In this document: piece by piece, positions 12,601 to 24,779 of the stretch | Position numbering within the stretch: position 1 is the stretch's first letter | Layout: every line of letters starts with the position of its first letter | Origin: Onchocerca lupi | Taxonomy: Eukaryota > Nematoda > Chromadorea > Rhabditida > Onchocercidae | NCBI GenBank assembly: GCA_028564675.1 | Contig: JAOVVO010000015.1 | Span: forward strand, 62,001 to 126,000 | Direction of reading: 5' to 3' | DNA: 64,000 bases | Notes under the pieces: model-generated | What the model was told of the DNA's origin: nothing | The model's database searches: none | What the model saw: the letters and a program-made list of their open reading frames with translations, nothing else | Program-made: the position numbers and the translations under genes

Positions 12601-13368
12601 TAATAATTTTCGTTAAAGTTGCTGGATTTCTTAATAATCCACTTTGTGACTTCAGTAACGGTGAGATCAAAATGATTAGAACATAATTTCATTTTTTCAT
12701 TCTCTTCGAAAAAATTGTTTCTAGATGAGAAGACTTATTCCTAATTCGAAAATCTTCGAAATCTTTAACTCTGTTGTTATTGGTTGAAATTTAGTGGAAA
12801 TAACTTTTCAGGTTTCAGTGTTTTCTTTCATGCATGAAATAGGAATATGGAAAGAATCATCTTTTTCAGTTCTTCTGTTATAGGAAATATGTGAAAAGCT
12901 GAATTTGCGTGCAGACATTTATTCGTCTGGAGTGCGCGATGGGTACTTTTTCATATCAAACAAGGTCTTTTTTTCATTTTTTTATCTTTTTGCCTCTATA
13001 AACTCATATTTTTTAATTCCTTTCATTTTTCAGTATCAGTGGTTGTTCATTCCATATTTTGCCATACTGACTTTAAATGGAATAAATATTTTCCTCCATT
13101 TCTTTTTTTACAAACAATGTTGATGGACCATTCATATCAGAGCAGTTATATAGAAAATAAAACCTGTATGGATAAGGTTTAAGATATAAGGTTTCTATAT
13201 ATGCTTGTCAAGATGTTTATGAGCTTTTAAGGAATCTTTTCTTAAATAACTTTCATTAGATTCAGAATTTAAAAAATTTAGAGTAGCCTTGGATTAACGG
13301 AGTATGAAGCAATCAAACAAGTGTACGATGGTATAAAAGAATTAATTCGAATGGAGGAGCGTTTGTAA
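9642..13368 (+). CDS. Arginine-kinase-like protein, predicted catalytically inactive, with hydrophobic N-terminus
   Basis: Nine exons join in phase into about 401 residues: 9642-9719, 10011-10103, 10521-10659, 10800-11004, 11292-11373, 11465-11632, 11906-12040, 12371-12508, 12884-12964, plus the last, 13282-13368. The phosphagen-kinase fold is clear: N-domain CNSLLKKNLTPTILQKLE, substrate-loop region AIGVYAADPESYHKF, KSVRIRCARSIAGYPFNP, ANAYNAWPEGRGIFHN, VNEEDHISIIS, LGWLTSNLTNLGS, SVQIRLPKLS and GLTEYEAIKQVYDGI. In active enzymes the catalytic loop is CPTNLGT; here it is NLTNLGS, so the cysteine is asparagine. The nucleotide-binding arginine after NEEDH is serine, the arginine of the VRASV strand is threonine, and the RGEHTE flexible-loop glutamate is missing. 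The two arginines of VRIRC and the NEED glutamate remain. The N-terminal MSLPGTFKKLFAVAGG plus a hydrophobic stretch adds a signal-anchor or mitochondrial-type leader about 45 residues longer than usual. Normal arginine kinases are near 355-360 residues. A soluble start at the Met of exon 2 is possible. Confidence 0.92.
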
Positions 13369-15984
13369 AAGGGCGCTGCTTAATTCTCTTACCATTTGGA
13401 GCTCAATCTCTACAATATAATTTTGCCTTTCTTTGCAATACAGTTCTTCAAACTAGTTTAATGCTCGAAGATTGATCATATTATTAAACACACTTTGAAT
13501 AGAATTGGATTGAGATGGCAATAATCCTGACTATCTGTTAGTTATGATTCCAAGATTTTCTGATCTTGTTAAGATGAATGAAATTGTCCATATGAATACT
13601 GATCCATTTATAAGTAGCTGTATTAGCTTTTTCTATAGTGTACTGTAATGTTTGCAACTATTGCGGTAATGCTTTTTGTTTTAAATAAATAGTTATGATA
13701 ACTTTTCGCATATTGCTATACACTCACGTGATATTTAAATTCATCAGTGCTGTGAGAAATTCCGATGTTTATCCGTACCTTAGAAATCACTATTGCTGTT
13801 TTTCGAATATTCTGATATCACTGTTCAGTTTTGAGAATATAAGGAAATTCAAAAAAGAGCGATTTATTTTTTCATCAGGCCAGATTTGTTTAGGACCTTC
13901 ACAATTTATAGCAGAAAAAAGATAACGGAATATTTTCTCCGACAAAGAGCTGCGCAAGGATTTCTTGAGATTCCATTCACATGATTTACAGAGCGTACGA
14001 AACAGTGTAAACTTCATTGTAAGCAAGTAATGCCGATTAAGTCGCTTTATTGTTGGTACTATAGATAATAGCAATAATTTTTGTGTTAATAAATCTCATG
14101 CAAAAAAAATTATGATGTATTACTTTACAATAGGCGATGCAAACGAAACTTCTCTTTAAATTCTAATGATTGAGATAAACTAGTAGGAAACAGGAAATAA
14201 ACGCAACACTGATCAAACGAGTGAGGTTAGTTATTTGATCGAGAAGTCTATATGGTTTGAATAAGTGTAGAATAGAACACGTTAATGCATCCATGATGAC
14301 GCATTGTTATCCGAAAAACACATTTAGCAATTTGAAAATAACATGTTGCAACGGTGACTCCGCAGCTAGGCCACATGCCAGGAGAAAACATAAATGTATG
14401 CGAATGATGGAATTCGAAAACTTTTGTCAACAAATAGAACAGAAAGTCCAAAAGAAAGAAAAACAGGAAGAAATACATCGTTTATATAGCGTCAATTCTC
14501 GTAAACTGGCATGCATCTTTAATAGATATTTTTAAAATTTATAGATATCATTAAAGCTAAAACAATACGGTGTTGCTTGTATTGTCCTTGTGTCTTGTAT
14601 ATTTTTCTGTTTTCGGTAGAATAATGCATTGATCTTTTTCTATTTTCTGTTCATTTTTCTATATTTTTCTGTTTTCGATAGAAGGGATTGGTCTTTATTA
14701 CTTCTCATTTTTCATTCTCGAAAGGAATAGATTTCATTGAAGTTTGTGCTTGACGAAATCTCAATCACAAAATTTTGAAAATGATTAAATTCAATCCTTA
14801 TCAGTTAGATAGTTTACAACTTAAGCTTTTCAATATGAAATTCCGGCTTTTTGAGATGATTTTCATGATTGCCAAGACATACACTATTTTCTGCATTCTC
14901 TTTTACAATACCATTTTCTGATTTTCTGTTTCACGTTGGATGTTTCAATATTAAGATTCTGCATGATGATAAATAATTTTTATTTCTAACCGTATCCTTC
15001 TTCTGATCATACTTCTCGACTTTTTGTGGTCTATGGAAAGTTTAAAAGAAGAAGTAACCATCGCATAATATGTAAGTATATTATCTCTAAGCTCACATTC
15101 CTGGAAAGTAATTTACTTCACCAGTGTCTTTCATATGCTCGTCTCAGGTTGAGCTACATGTCCTTCATTATTCATACTCCTGCTCCATGTGCCCATGTGA
15201 GTTATTTCTAATTTGTCCATGTCTTTCACCTCTGACCTCTATATTGTTTCAAAAAAATTTATCTGTAGACATAGTGTGTATTAAATATATATATATATTT
15301 TTCGAATTGTTTGCAATTGTAAATTGTTTTTTTATTTTATGATATTGTTAGTTTCATCTAGACTTCAAAATTGAGGATTTGCAAGTATTTCTTCATAAAA
15401 TTTCAAAATATCGCAAATATCAATAAAACAATTGGAAATGTATCTGATGAAATATTGATTCATCCAGATTCAATCAGGACTGATTAATTTTTGCGGATTA
15501 TTTTAGAAACTCAGCATTTGCACGAAAGATGTTTGAAGTGCTAAGTTTTTTTCGAAACATCCATGAATTACATTGGGATACATAACTGATTTAGTAAACG
15601 TCTCATAAAAAAGAATTTTTGAACCTACATATTTTATGACACGTTATTTATGAAATGATTTCTTTATAATCTGAATCCAATGCATTTTGACCTGCTAAGT
15701 TTAGATGTCGAGTCATCAAATTATTTCGAACATATGAAGACGATGGAAGTTTCGAATCTTAGACTGATATTTTGATTATTCAAAGTTTTCAAGCACTGTA
15801 TTCATTTTTATCATAGAGTATTTGGCAAGCAATTTGACGTTATAGCTGCTCCAAGATCGGAAAGATCTATGAAAGATACTCGTAGGCTGTTGTTTTGAAA
15901 ACAAATAAAAAATCAGACTTTCACTTGGTACAGTCACGATTGAGACTTGACTTCCAAATGACAGAGTCGTATTGGTAATAGATC
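13369..15984. other. Gene-free stretch, AT-rich
   Basis: AATAAA within aaataaatag at about 13683-13690 is a likely polyadenylation signal for the arginine-kinase-like gene. Short open frames (for example 14257-14535 plus) show no recognisable domain and no supporting splice structure. No RNA gene was recognised. Confidence 0.5.
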
Positions 15985-16180
15985 AAATCTGTATAAATTA
16001 AAAATGTAAATATTCTCTGTTACAAATGATATATCGCCGGAAGTTCTCCACCAATTGTTTTCAAATTTTGACACAACTTGTATTCCAATAGTCATCCTTT
16101 TTTATGAAGACACACTTATTTTTTTTTATGTGTCACGTCCGTGACAACTAAAAGTAAGTGAGAAGACGGGGTTTATTGAT
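15985..16180 (+). repeat. Helitron 5'-end-like repeat copy
   Basis: Begins tctgtataaattaaaaatg, continues with cggaagttctccaccaatt and caaattttgacacaac, and ends near gacaactaaaagtaagtgag. The same string recurs at 17428 (plus) and in inverted orientation at about 23000, 62520 and 63150. A start of the type TC..TATAAATAAAAATG with the phrase CACCGATTGTTTTCAAATTT is typical of animal Helitron left ends. Confidence 0.6.
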
Positions 16181-17020
16181 TCCGCCTTCCATTTTTTCTC
16201 TCGTTCTCCTTCTCCCCCCATCTCTCTCTCCTTCTTTTCCCGAGTAAAACATACGATTAAAACGAGACATAAATGACTAATATAAACGTGAACGAATGAC
16301 GTGGATAAAATAAGGTTAGAATTAAAAGAAAAAAGAACTGCTGTCAACCAAATGCTCCAACATATTATTAACAATTATTGTTATTATTTATTATTACTCA
16401 TTATTATTTATTAATTTATTCCTAAGTCATTCTCGTGTAACCCTTAACTGCTAGGGTCGATGTCGATCACTCTCGCACGCCAACAAAGGCGCTTCATCAT
16501 CACGCGCTAACGAAAGCGTCCTTTTCTATCATTTTATGTAAGGATGTCAACGGGAGCGATTTAATGCTCCGACTCGGATTTTTTCCCTTTACATCGTTTT
16601 TCGTGAATTTTTTCTTTGAAAAAGAGAGTTAGTGTTAGTGACAAGTAAGAACTTACGATTTGAGTCGAATTGGTAAATGCGTGGACAATTAATTTTTATG
16701 TTTATTGTTGATACCGCAAATAATTGGTAACAGAGTAATATATTAAATAGAAATTAAGAAGTAGAAGTTTATGAAATAAAAATTATAATAGCCGAGAATT
16801 ATCAAGCCGAAGAATTTAAGGTCGAAATTATAGCAGTTTACAGTAGCCACTATCTTCAATTAAAACAGTCAAAATTTTCACACCGGCACTGGCCAAACTA
16901 ATTTAAAAAATAACCATTTTATCCTAGATAAGCGAGTGTGGTTTATAGAATACAAAAAACAGAATTAAACAGCTTTTTCATGCTTTGAAAGAGATTGGTA
17001 TGAGAAAAGATATAATTTAG
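16181..17020. other. AT-rich stretch without a recognisable gene
   Basis: Contains a pyrimidine-rich run (16190-16240) and a short TTA-rich simple repeat at about 16375-16420. No coding or RNA feature could be supported. Confidence 0.4.
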
Positions 17021-17028
17021 CAACAATC

Positions 17029-17190
17029 AGCATATCGGATGTGAAAAAATTTACATATTACATGATTAACATACAAGATATGAATCTTACATGTTACATG
17101 ATTAACATACAGAATGTGGATCTTTATATGTTACATAATTAGCATAAAGGATGTGAATCTTACATGTTACATGATTAGCATATAGGATAT
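17029..17190 (+). repeat. Short tandem repeat, unit about 36 bases, about four imperfect copies
   Basis: Successive units start with cata and carry gatgtgaa, then ttacatgttacatgatta. Copies begin near 17029, 17068, 17104 and 17141, with a partial fifth. It lies just upstream of the Helitron left-end copy at 17428. Confidence 0.7.
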
Positions 17191-17354
17191 TACATGTGAA
17201 TTGGATAACGATTCAAATAATTTTTTCTGTAGTGTAAGTATTTTGAGATAGAAAAGTTATTTCGGGTTTTCCTGGCATCGTTTTCTTCTTTTTTACGTTA
17301 ACAAATTCACCATGGATCGGTTTTCTTGATATTATTGATTTGTAACTATTTCGT

Positions 17355-17415
17355 AATAAATAATAATAAATAATGATAAATAAGAATGAATAATAATAAA
17401 TAATAATAAGTAACA
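17355..17415 (+). repeat. TAA/AAT microsatellite
   Basis: Imperfect repeats of taataa and aatgataa directly precede the Helitron-like left end at 17428. Simple sequence only. Confidence 0.7.
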
Positions 17416-17427
17416 ATCTATAATTAT

Positions 17428-17640
17428 ATCTGTATAAATAAAAATGTGAATGTTCTCTCTGTTACAAATGATATATCTCCGGAAGTTCTCCACCGATTGT
17501 TTTCAAATTTTGGCACAACCTCGTATTCCAATAGTCATCCTTTTTTATACAGACATACTTACTTTTTTTTTTCACTTGTCAGGTCCATGACAACTAAAAG
17601 TAAGTCAGGGGACTGAAGTTTTTGATTCCGCCGTGCACTA
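17428..17640 (+). repeat. Helitron 5'-end-like repeat copy, with degenerate copies to about 18200
   Basis: Starts tctgtataaataaaaatgtg, contains ctccaccgattgttttcaaa and ends near gacaactaaaagtaagtcag. Related but decayed segments follow at about 17690-17870 and 18040-18160; the second contains a version of the spaced gtcaaataaaagtaagtgag. This is the probable left flank of the plus-strand Helitron coding fragment at 18547. Confidence 0.6.
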
Positions 17641-18546
17641 TGCCTTCATGAGCGGATTGAATTTTTTGACTTCGCCCCGTACCGCGTCCTTATGAGCAGA
17701 CAGAGTTTATTCACCACGCCTTCTTTCTGCATTGACTACGGCTACTTCCTGCAACGTTTCAAGTTCTTTATCGATTGGTTTGAAGTTTTCATGCAGCGTT
17801 GCATTCAAATAGGCGCGTGTTTTTGTATAGATAAGGCCAGTAGTTTGAGCTTTTCGTTTGTTTTTTGCTTTTTGAGGGGTGTATTTCATCTATTTTTTGA
17901 TTTGCGGAGAATGTAGTTACGTCGCACAAATGTCGAGGTCATGATAGTTATAATAAAATGTTTCCTTCAAGCAGTTTGGGAATTATCTCTTCTAATATTA
18001 GGTCGTGTCTTAGATTGTCTCTTTGTCGTAAACGTTGAATGTTCATTTTGACACAACGTTACATTCAGATAGATACGTTGTTTTTGTGTAGATGCATCTA
18101 CTTTTTTACCTGTCACACCTGTGTCAAATAAAAGTAAGTGAGCGAACTGAATCTATTAACCACGCTTGCTTTCTGCAAAATGGACGTGGCCTTCAGTGTG
18201 CAACGCTCAGTAGATTCGGTTCCAATGCAACGTTCTGTCAGAATTCCCACACCAATAGGTAAAAACTTCCGGAGATTTAAGATTTTGAACAAACGAACAT
18301 TTGCGACTGTTAGTATCTTTTAATATCACATATAATTTTTTGCAGTAGCAACAGTTCAACAATTTAATTGGACAATTTCCAATTCAATTTCGGAGATTTA
18401 AAATTTTGAACAAGCGGAAATTTACGACTGTTAGTATTTTTTAATACTATATATTTAAGCAGTTTCGAATTCAATTTCAAGTTGAGTGTAAAATCAATTT
18501 CGAGAATAGTTCGGATGCAATCTGTCTGTTTTAGTTCATCTAAATA

Positions 18547-19120
18547 ATGCTTCGTAGAAGATCGAGCTTAGATTTTCGTACTCGTACAGCGGAAGCACTG
18601 CGATGATTCACTGCAAATCAAGCAGAGGAAGAACGAGCATCAGCGAATGAGCGAAGAAGACAAAGAATGGCTCAAATGAGAGCAGAACGACATGCAACCA
18701 GACTTGAGGATGCACGGTTGTGAGTATGTCGATCGTGTTCGAAAGCTTCAGATCTGCTTCGTTCTAAACAGAATGAACGTGACAGGCTGAGAGTGACTGA
18801 AAGACGTAAACGAGAAACAGGAGATCAACGGCAAACACGATTCGGTGCTCAGAATCACGTAGTTACAATCGCCTTGTATTCCGGTACAACCCAGCTGGTG
18901 ATTATAGTTTGAATCCGCATGTTCTCATTGGCACTATGAATGAAGTATGTCCTTACTGCAAGGCTCTGAAATTTAAAGGGGAAACGAAAGAAATGTGTTG
19001 CACCGGAAAAGTTAAACTACCTCAACTCTAAGAACCACCAGAGTCATGAAAAACTTTGCTTGCCGGATATACCGCCGAATCAAAGCGTTTCCTATCTAAA
19101 ATCAAGAAATACAACTCGTG
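18547..19120 (+). pseudogene. Helitron replication-helicase gene, N-terminal fragment
   Basis: A plus-strand reading starting MLRRRSSLDF is followed by an Arg/Glu-rich stretch (ERASANERRRQRMAQMRAER) and, after stops and a frame change, PHVLIGTMNEVCPYCKALKF, MCCTGKVKLPQL and SKIKKYNSC. This is the N-terminal zinc-binding region seen before the Rep domain in Helitron proteins. It has several in-frame stops and at least one frameshift, so it is dead. At about 19118 it stops abruptly and the sequence switches to the helicase region of an oppositely oriented copy. Confidence 0.8.
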
Positions 19121-22115
19121 CATGTGGAAGTTTCAATGAATTGCATGTTGAATGGCAATTTCAAAGCGGAATGAACAGTTCTTCCCCTGGTAGCAATGTT
19201 GCAGCTATTCCGGACGATGCAAGAGCTGAGGCTATGCCATTTTTGGATCGAATTGTTGCCAGAATCAATCTAATTAGAAACGTTTTACCAGTTTCTCCTG
19301 GCGCATCTAAGAAGAAGATTTCTCCAACCCCCTTATTGACAGTTTGCATTATTTGATCGTAAATGCCTTTTTGCTCAAACGTTAGCTTAGGAATATTTGA
19401 TTGCACATATGACAAAGATCAGTCGTGTAATAATTTTTTTCGCAACGTAATTCTACATTGAACGAAGTAGCAGCAGATCGATTCGTGATGACATTTCCAA
19501 TTGATTGAGAACTTTGTTCGTGATTTGTAAGCACAAGTCTTCAGTCATTATCAACGCTTCATGTAGATATCTGCTGTGAAATCCATGTTCATATTTAAAT
19601 TTTCCTTACGTATTCGATGATGAATATCTTCAGCCAAGTGCGATTTATATTTCTCCCATAACTCTGTTAGAGAAGAAGGAAAACAAGCGATCAATATGAT
19701 TGCAAACAATATAGAATTTGATTTGGATATGACATGTTGCGTGCGTCATTAATGCATACAACCCAGTGTCGGTCGCTCTCCAATAAATTCAAAGCTTGAC
19801 ATGTACTGCGGAAAATAGCACGTGCAATGTCGTTGACAATTTTTGTTGGAAGAAGGTTGAACCGGGCATATTTATTAACAATATGCGAAGGAAGAAGCGT
19901 TCATCTTGATCAGGATGCACGGTGTACAGTCTGCCTGTCATGGTTTCTTTGAATATGCCAAGTTGTCCGTCGACTCGTTCACCTCATTTGCATCGTTCAA
20001 ATAATTTTCTACTTGCATTTCATGTGCAATACGTAACCACTTTCGAATGACAGTATTTTCGCAAACGCGTCATTTTGACATAATGCGAAGAATGCAATTA
20101 ACGTTGTAGTCGATGGATTCAAGGCTATTTGTTGCACATTTACAGCTGTGAAATAAATGCGTTGTCCATTTTCTAGATGTACTGCTAAGTGAATAACAGC
20201 TGGACTTCGTTCATATATGGGAAATGAAAGAATTTGCCATATCTTCCAGCCTGGTATTGTGTGATTTCATCGATATATAATACCGCATTCTTATCACTTC
20301 TTTGTGGTTGCACGCCAAAAGCTGCCCTTTCGTTGCCTTTATTCACTTGCTTACAAATTCATCTGGTCGATTTAACGAAGTTACATATTCCACGTTCATG
20401 TGCGCTTTGTAGGTTTTTAATGGCAAAGGCGAATGTGGAACAACTCACCGGTTATCTACTTCGATGTCACCATTTTGCATTTGTATGATTGCTAATTTAC
20501 GTTATCTTCTGCTGATCTTCTTCTGTATAAAGGATATCCATCGTTTTCTGTAACTCTGTTGGATACTAATGCTCGAAGGTATCACTTAGAGCATTTTCCG
20601 TTTATCATTCAAGATGAATTTGGATTCAGTGTACCGCAAGGTCCATGTATCATATTTTTCGTCACAACTTCATACAAATCCTTATCGACGTCGGCATCGG
20701 GTATTTCAGCATATATTACATCGTCGATTTCTTTTGAAGTGGTTTTTTCATAAAGCCAGATCAGTATATGTGCATGTGGCAATCTTCTCTTTTGCCATTC
20801 TACTGAATACATTCAGCGGCGCACAGACCCAGATATTCCATGTTTTAGCATGAAATCTATCAACAATTTTAGCTTTTGTCTGAAAACACGTGTTGTGATG
20901 TCATGCCTATTCATCGCGATTGCCCAGGAAATAAGAGATTTTGTGTATCACCACAAGCTGGATTGCATGTGAATATAATGAATAGGTCTGGACGTCCGTA
21001 TTGGCGAACATGTGCAATTGCATCTTGAGCGCACCTATGCATATGAAGCAGGTTGCCTGCATATAAAGGCAAAAACGTTAGTCTTCCAATGTTAGTTGTA
21101 TTACCGTCATTTACAACTGCATCTCTCAAATGAATGTATTCAGAGCGAAGCTTGGTCTGATTCAAATGGATGAATATCAAACTTTCTGTTTTGATTTTTG
21201 CAAATATATCTACGATATATTGGTGAAACAAATGACGTCATTTCATGTGACTGTCTTCATTCTCTCGAATCATTAATCGGTATGAACAATAATAGTTCAC
21301 TGTGCTTCATTTCTTATTTGTTTCTTCTCCACTGATTGGATTTATCATCTTAACATTCAAGTGACATCCATCGGCAGCATCCCAAAAAAAATTGGATATT
21401 GCAGAGCATCGTAGCATCAATGATTTTGTGCAATTTTTGTCAATTGATCGCTTCTCCGGTGAAGAACAATATCTCTAGGTAGAAATTGATCTTCGACTAT
21501 AGCAATTGCCACTTCGTCTGCAGCTGAAGCATTGAATCTTCGCATGTGTTCTCCAACAGGCTTTTTGTCAGTATGAATAACAACCTTATGTGTATCGAGT
21601 GGCATCATGTTAATTGCTGTTTTGAACAAATGCACTAAATTGTTTTCCTGAAGAAGCCGTTGCAATTGGGAAACGATGGATCTTTCTATGTCAATATGAA
21701 TTTCGTGGCGTGTCTTCAATTTATTATTGCTATCACCGATGAAATACATTTGTAGAAATTTATGCTGACCATCCGACAATGGAAACAATGAACCGGTTTA
21801 TGATAAATTTGTCCTTTCACTTTGAAAGTTGACATGAATTGTGCTGCTATAATTTTTGCACCTTACGACGTCATTTGAAAGCAGGAGTTGTATTTTCTTG
21901 CTGATAGATAGAAAATACTTTGATTTGGCAGTAGAACCGGTAAGCAAAGTTTTTAATGACTTTGGCGGTTCTTCAAGTTGAGGCAGCTTAATTTTTTTAG
22001 CGGTGCAACACATTCCTTTCTTTTTTCCATTAAATTTCAAAGCCTTGTAAAAAGGGCATATTTCAGTCATGTCATTGTGCCGAAGAGAACATGTGGGTTC
22101 AAACTATAATCATGA
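19118..22115 (-). pseudogene. Helitron Rep/helicase gene, degenerate minus-strand fragment
   Basis: Read on the minus strand from about 22115: DYSLNPHVL, then CPFYKALKF and MCCTAKKIKLPQLEEPP (22070-21798), VVIHTDKKPVGEHMRRFNAS (21560), MHRCAQDAIAHVRQYGRPDL with FIIFTCNPACGDTQ (21060-20930), the two-histidine motif QKRRLPHAHILIWLYE of the HUH Rep nuclease (20790), IDEITQYQAGRYGKF (20270), and a PIF1-type helicase start FLDAPGETGKTFLIRLILA (Walker A) with GIAATLLPG (19320-19200). The helicase continues in another frame to HSALKLPFNMQFIETSTC at about 19120 and is then cut off. Frameshifts and stops interrupt it throughout. The later helicase motifs are absent, so the element cannot move by itself. 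Confidence 0.88.
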
Positions 22116-22989
22116 ATATGCATAATTTTGTTAATATTTGAATGGATTTGTTAATATTTAATTGTTTATATTTGGCATTGTTCGAGAAAGTTTAATTGTT
22201 TAAAAAATTTAATAACACATAAACTGAATGTATCATAGTTTATCAGTTTTTCTTTTCCTTTTTTTAAAAAAACTCATAAAGGGGAATGTAAATTTTAAAA
22301 CTTAAAATAGATAAGAATGTATTTTATGAATGACAAATTGGGGAACACTTGAAATGCTTTAATTGGTTTTTATATTTTTAAACACTCAATAATTTGCCGT
22401 GCCATTTGTCTTAATTTTTGATTTCAGCGAATGTTCTGTAAAATTTCGTTCAGCTCTTTTAATTCTGTCTTTAAAGTTTTTCTCAAAATCTAAATTGATA
22501 TTGTATAGGAATATTTTTGATTTTACTCCTAAACTTTGTAAAACTCATTTTTTTCGGAAGTTAATCCATATTGTGAAAAATTTTTGCGGAATTTTCTTTT
22601 TTGCAAGTTATTGAAATTAAAAAAAATTAAAACAGCGCAAGATGAACTTGCAATTTTCCAGAGGAATATTATAAATACATATTCACTGTGATTGTAATTT
22701 AAAATTATAATTACAAAACGCTGATTTGAAATTTATTACTACTTGATAAATTAATCTGAACTAATTAACTGTTTCCTGCTTTCATAATACCATAATTACT
22801 TTAATTTCATTTTATGTCATAAATAAAAGACAAAATATGAGTGAATTTATATAGGTAAATATAGGTAAAATGTGTTTAGATGTATAGATGAAAAAATGAA
22901 AATAATGTTTGTTTTCGGAATTTTTTTTCTTTTTATGATATTCAGTGTTAATAAAATATTCGCAAATTGATGCTTTGCATTTTGCGGGG
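22116..22989. other. AT-rich stretch without a recognisable gene
   Basis: It lies between the minus-strand Helitron fragment and its left-end-like repeat. Open frames here are short, low-complexity and without domain hallmarks. Confidence 0.4.
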
Positions 22990-23130
22990 CGAGTCAAAAA
23001 GTTCTCACCCTCACTTGCTTTTAGTTATCACGGATGTGACACGTGAAAAAAATAAGCATATCCGTATAAAAATGATGGCCTATTCGGTTGTGTCAAAATT
23101 TTAAGACAATAGGTAGAGAACTAAGCCGAA
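22990..23130 (-). repeat. Helitron 5'-end-like repeat copy, inverted
   Basis: The minus-strand reading contains ttttgacacaac, then tacggatatgcttatttttt and gataactaaaagcaagtgag, matching the plus copies at 15985 and 17428. It is the plausible left flank of the minus-strand Helitron fragment. Confidence 0.55.
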
Positions 23131-23154
23131 CATGCTAAACGTGGCTGGCTTCCA

Positions 23155-23200
23155 TAGACTAGCTGAATCGACTCCGCGGAGCGTGACCGAGTCTAGCTAG
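23155..23200 (+). repeat. Hairpin ending in CTAGCTAGT, possible Helitron 3' end
   Basis: Nested complementary stretches (actagct and agctagt outside, gactc and gagtc inside, ctccgcggag in the centre) are followed directly by CTAG and T. Helitron right ends typically carry a GC-rich hairpin just before CTRR and insert before T. It is GC-rich compared with its surroundings. Orientation and membership of the neighbouring element are inferred. Confidence 0.45.
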
Positions 23201-24779
23201 TTTATAATATTTGTTATTATTGTTAAATTTGACAATGAATATTTTATAAATTCAGATATCATTTCTGGGACAATACTTGTGCATCTGTTACTTGTGCTAG
23301 ATGAAAATCGTTTCTAATAAATCCTTGTGGATATGAGGGTAATTTTAAGTGCAACTACCTCACTGATAAGGATACTGCAATCGCCTTATTGATAAGGGAT
23401 ACGGAAACATTGTTGCGCATTCCATCATATGTATATAAACGTAAGAACGCAATGTTTTACGAATTTTCTGCGACGAATTGCTCGAGAACTAATGTATTCC
23501 AACTTCCATCTTTCCTTCCTCTTTTTCTACTGTAATCATATGCGACTTGTCTTATCTTGTGAAATGAAAAATTTCGAAAGAAGCAAGTGAAACTAATTCT
23601 TCGATAGATATAATAAATGACATTCATCACCAAAACTTATTGGCTGATATATCTAAATAATATCAGTTTATTTTATCATTATATTTTATCAGATGCAATC
23701 AGAATTAATTTCTGAATCCTCAAGAAAGAGTTTGATTACTATCTTTTTATCAATCCATTCAAGCAGAAAGTCATTTTCTCCATTAAACTAAGATAAACTC
23801 TGTACATGGAAAAATAAATTCGAAATTGCTACACTGGTGATGAAATAATTGTTAATTATCGGTCAAGTCTCTCATTAGACAACCTTCAGCTATGAGAATT
23901 AGTTATAATGTACTAACACTTTTTTAGTACTCCGATAAAAAGAAAAATTTCGATAAGCAGAAATTTTAAAAATCGGTAAGAAAATCGATATTTAAAAAAT
24001 CGAAAACAAAAATCTCTTGCATTTGCTTTTATCTTATACAAGCGCATACGAGCATTAATGTAATCGCTTAGCATGATGACTGGATCACTGTAGTGTGACA
24101 AAAAAGCTGTGACATGTTTAAGCCTTAAAATTTTAAAAAAGCGTATGAAGCAGACACTGAGGTTTATTTACATTGAATCCAATCACACAGTATTGTTAAC
24201 CAAATATGAGTCAAAGTTATCACGAACAATGAAATCCAGAATGTTTGATGTCAGACATAAATTTATGTTATTTTCATTTGAATTTCACTTTCTAAATAGC
24301 AGCGATATGTACCTTCATTTTTGTAATCTATTTTAAGCAGAAGAAGAGCCTTCATGAAATTTTACAAAATTAGCAGATTTATTTTTTCGCTGTAAATATT
24401 TCGAGCAAGAAAATCAAATTTAAATTTTAACTCAGATAAAGTACATTTTAGACAATGGAATAAAACTGAATACGAAAGTAATTCCACGAAATACACGGAA
24501 TTCGTTCTCATATATTCTAATAAAAGACACGAAACAAACGCAAAATTGTTGAAATAAATCCTGAAACGGATATAAAAATAACCTGATAAAACGCTGCCAT
24601 TACTGTAAGCAGGGAATCGAAAAATGCTGAAATTCCAGCAATAAATCTCATTCCATTAATTAGTTTCTCTCACTGGAAAATTCATTTCCTGATTGTTATT
24701 TACAGTGCTGGAATAATGGAGAAAATACAATTTTGAACTGACAGATAGACGGGATTTAAAGTTACATTTAATGGCTGGA
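23201..24779. other. Intergenic AT-rich stretch, 3' side of the inositol transporter
   Basis: It should contain the 3' UTR of the minus-strand transporter gene. The plus-strand open frame 24109-24336 has no recognisable motif or splice context and is not called. Confidence 0.4.

Noticed and set aside
14257..14535. Plus-strand open frame of 92 codons with a Lys/Glu-rich end
   Set aside because: No recognisable motif, no splice or initiation context, and an antisense frame of similar length overlaps it.
19060..19356. Plus-strand open frame of 98 codons
   Set aside because: It runs across the Helitron junction and is antisense to the Walker A region of the minus-strand helicase fragment.
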